From Lachnospiraceae bacterium (lineage in GTDB: Bacteria; Bacillota; Clostridia; Lachnospirales; Lachnospiraceae), in the NCBI GenBank assembly GCA_014804495.1, contig JAAUZS010000020.1, positions 1-13,157 of the forward strand: DNA of 13,157 bases, given 5' to 3'. Below are positions 12,421 to 13,157 of this stretch, piece after piece (the first letter of the stretch is position 1; each line of letters opens with the position of its first letter). The position numbers and the translations under genes are program-made. Below the pieces are notes generated by a model. It ran no database searches, was not told the origin of the DNA, and saw only the letters and a program-made list of their open reading frames with translations.

Positions 12421-13157
12421 ATGATTGAATGGAAATACAAATTTGAGCGTAACACATTAGAGAGGGGATTGGCGTTTTATCTTAATAAAAGAGTTGCCGA
12501 CCTTGAGGAAAAAAATGGTACATATACGGCGGCAGTGCTTGGAATAAGGTACTTTGAAGTACAGGTAAGAGTGCAAGACGGTTATCCTGTAAGTATGAAA
12601 TGCAACTGTCCGATATCAGGAGAAGGTGAAAGCTGCGAGCATATGGCAGCTGTTCTTTATGCCATTGAAGCAAAAGAGCATGAAGCAGAACAGCAATTTG
12701 CAGAAGAGAATGATGCGCTTAAGAGCGCTCAGAGTGTTGTAACTAAGGAAACTGAATCATACTACAGAGAAGACGAAAATGCAACAGCAGCACAGCACTA
12801 TTCTGAGACCGAATTTGAAGAAGATAGAACAGAAGACACGAAAAATGATACAGCAGAAGATACAATAGAAGATGCAACAGAGTATACAGTAGAAGATAAA
12901 TCAGAAGACGAAAAAACAGAAAATTATGTGGAATACACATTACTTGGCGGTTCACCATCTCCTGACCCCGAGGAATCAACTGCATTAGTATCAACGTCAA
13001 CCACCGGCGAAAGCATCGCCAGTCTTGAACATTACAATTATTTCAATGGCACCGCTATCAGAAAATCCATGGATATTCCTAAGTCCTCATATGTAGAAGG
13101 CGAGAATCTTTTAAGACAGGAAAAGATTAAAATCGTGCAGATTAAGTCCGGATATGA
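12421..13157 (+). CDS. SWIM zinc-finger protein, N-terminal part (probable SNF2-type helicase), runs off the window
   Basis: An open frame of 245 codons with no stop before the window end. The start ATG follows AAAAAAGG. Residues 1-60 form a compact domain (MIEWKYKFERNTLERGLAFYL and onward). A SWIM zinc finger follows, with C61-N-C63 and C72-E-H74 (KCNCP...SCEHMAAVLYAIE). SWIM domains bind DNA or proteins and in Clostridia commonly form the N-terminus of large SNF2/DEAD-box ATPases; the helicase part would lie beyond 13157 and is not seen. Residues ~85-190 are low-complexity and very acidic, with repeated EDT/EDA/EDK units (about 155-185), probably a flexible linker. Residues ~220-245 return to ordered-looking sequence. 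Alternative: a stand-alone SWIM protein. Confidence 0.78.
   Translation, partial: MIEWKYKFERNTLERGLAFYLNKRVADLEEKNGTYTAAVLGIRYFEVQVRVQDGYPVSMKCNCPISGEGESCEHMAAVLYAIEAKEHEAEQQFAEENDALKSAQSVVTKETESYYREDENATAAQHYSETEFEEDRTEDTKNDTAEDTIEDATEYTVEDKSEDEKTENYVEYTLLGGSPSPDPEESTALVSTSTTGESIASLEHYNYFNGTAIRKSMDIPKSSYVEGENLLRQEKIKIVQIKSGY

Overview
The window looks like chromosome of a Gram-positive anaerobe of the class Clostridia, most likely a gut Lachnospiraceae. This is inferred from strong purine-rich ribosome-binding sites, frequent TTG/GTG starts, a Tn916-type integrase/excisionase pair, a MobA/MobL relaxase with a DUF3847 neighbour, and a SWIM-domain protein of clostridial type. No RNA gene or CRISPR array was seen.

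Left part (1-4760): a large RecD-like SF1 helicase (1229 aa) has an N-terminal Cys/His-rich region and a C-terminal PD-(D/E)XK-type nuclease module. Five bases after its stop codon lies a second gene, broken by one in-frame amber codon (4186-4188). A helicase-nuclease followed by a small conserved-looking protein resembles a phage-defence or DNA-processing operon, but I cannot name a known system. A bidirectional terminator closes this part.

Middle part (4761-about 11160): a mobilizable element. In order: a leftward XRE-family regulator with an inverted-repeat operator at its promoter; a structured leader; a short RepA_N-type initiator; a DUF3847 coiled-coil protein overlapping it; a GC-rich block of five or more hairpins (oriT/origin candidate); an AT-rich cargo segment with a NUMOD4/HNH homing-type endonuclease and a one-pass membrane protein; then relaxase, excisionase and tyrosine integrase. 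Relaxase and excisionase genes overlap. The integrase leader can form two mutually exclusive hairpins, one of which hides its ribosome-binding site. No type IV secretion or coupling-protein gene is present, so transfer would need a helper. Repeats just after the integrase probably mark the right end; the left end is not resolved, so the helicase operon could be element cargo or host DNA.

Right part (about 11160-13157): host-like genes. A low-molecular-weight protein-tyrosine phosphatase runs rightward and overlaps tail-to-tail with a leftward Cu/Zn superoxide dismutase lacking a signal peptide. A rightward SWIM zinc-finger protein, probably the N-terminus of a SNF2-type helicase, runs off the window.
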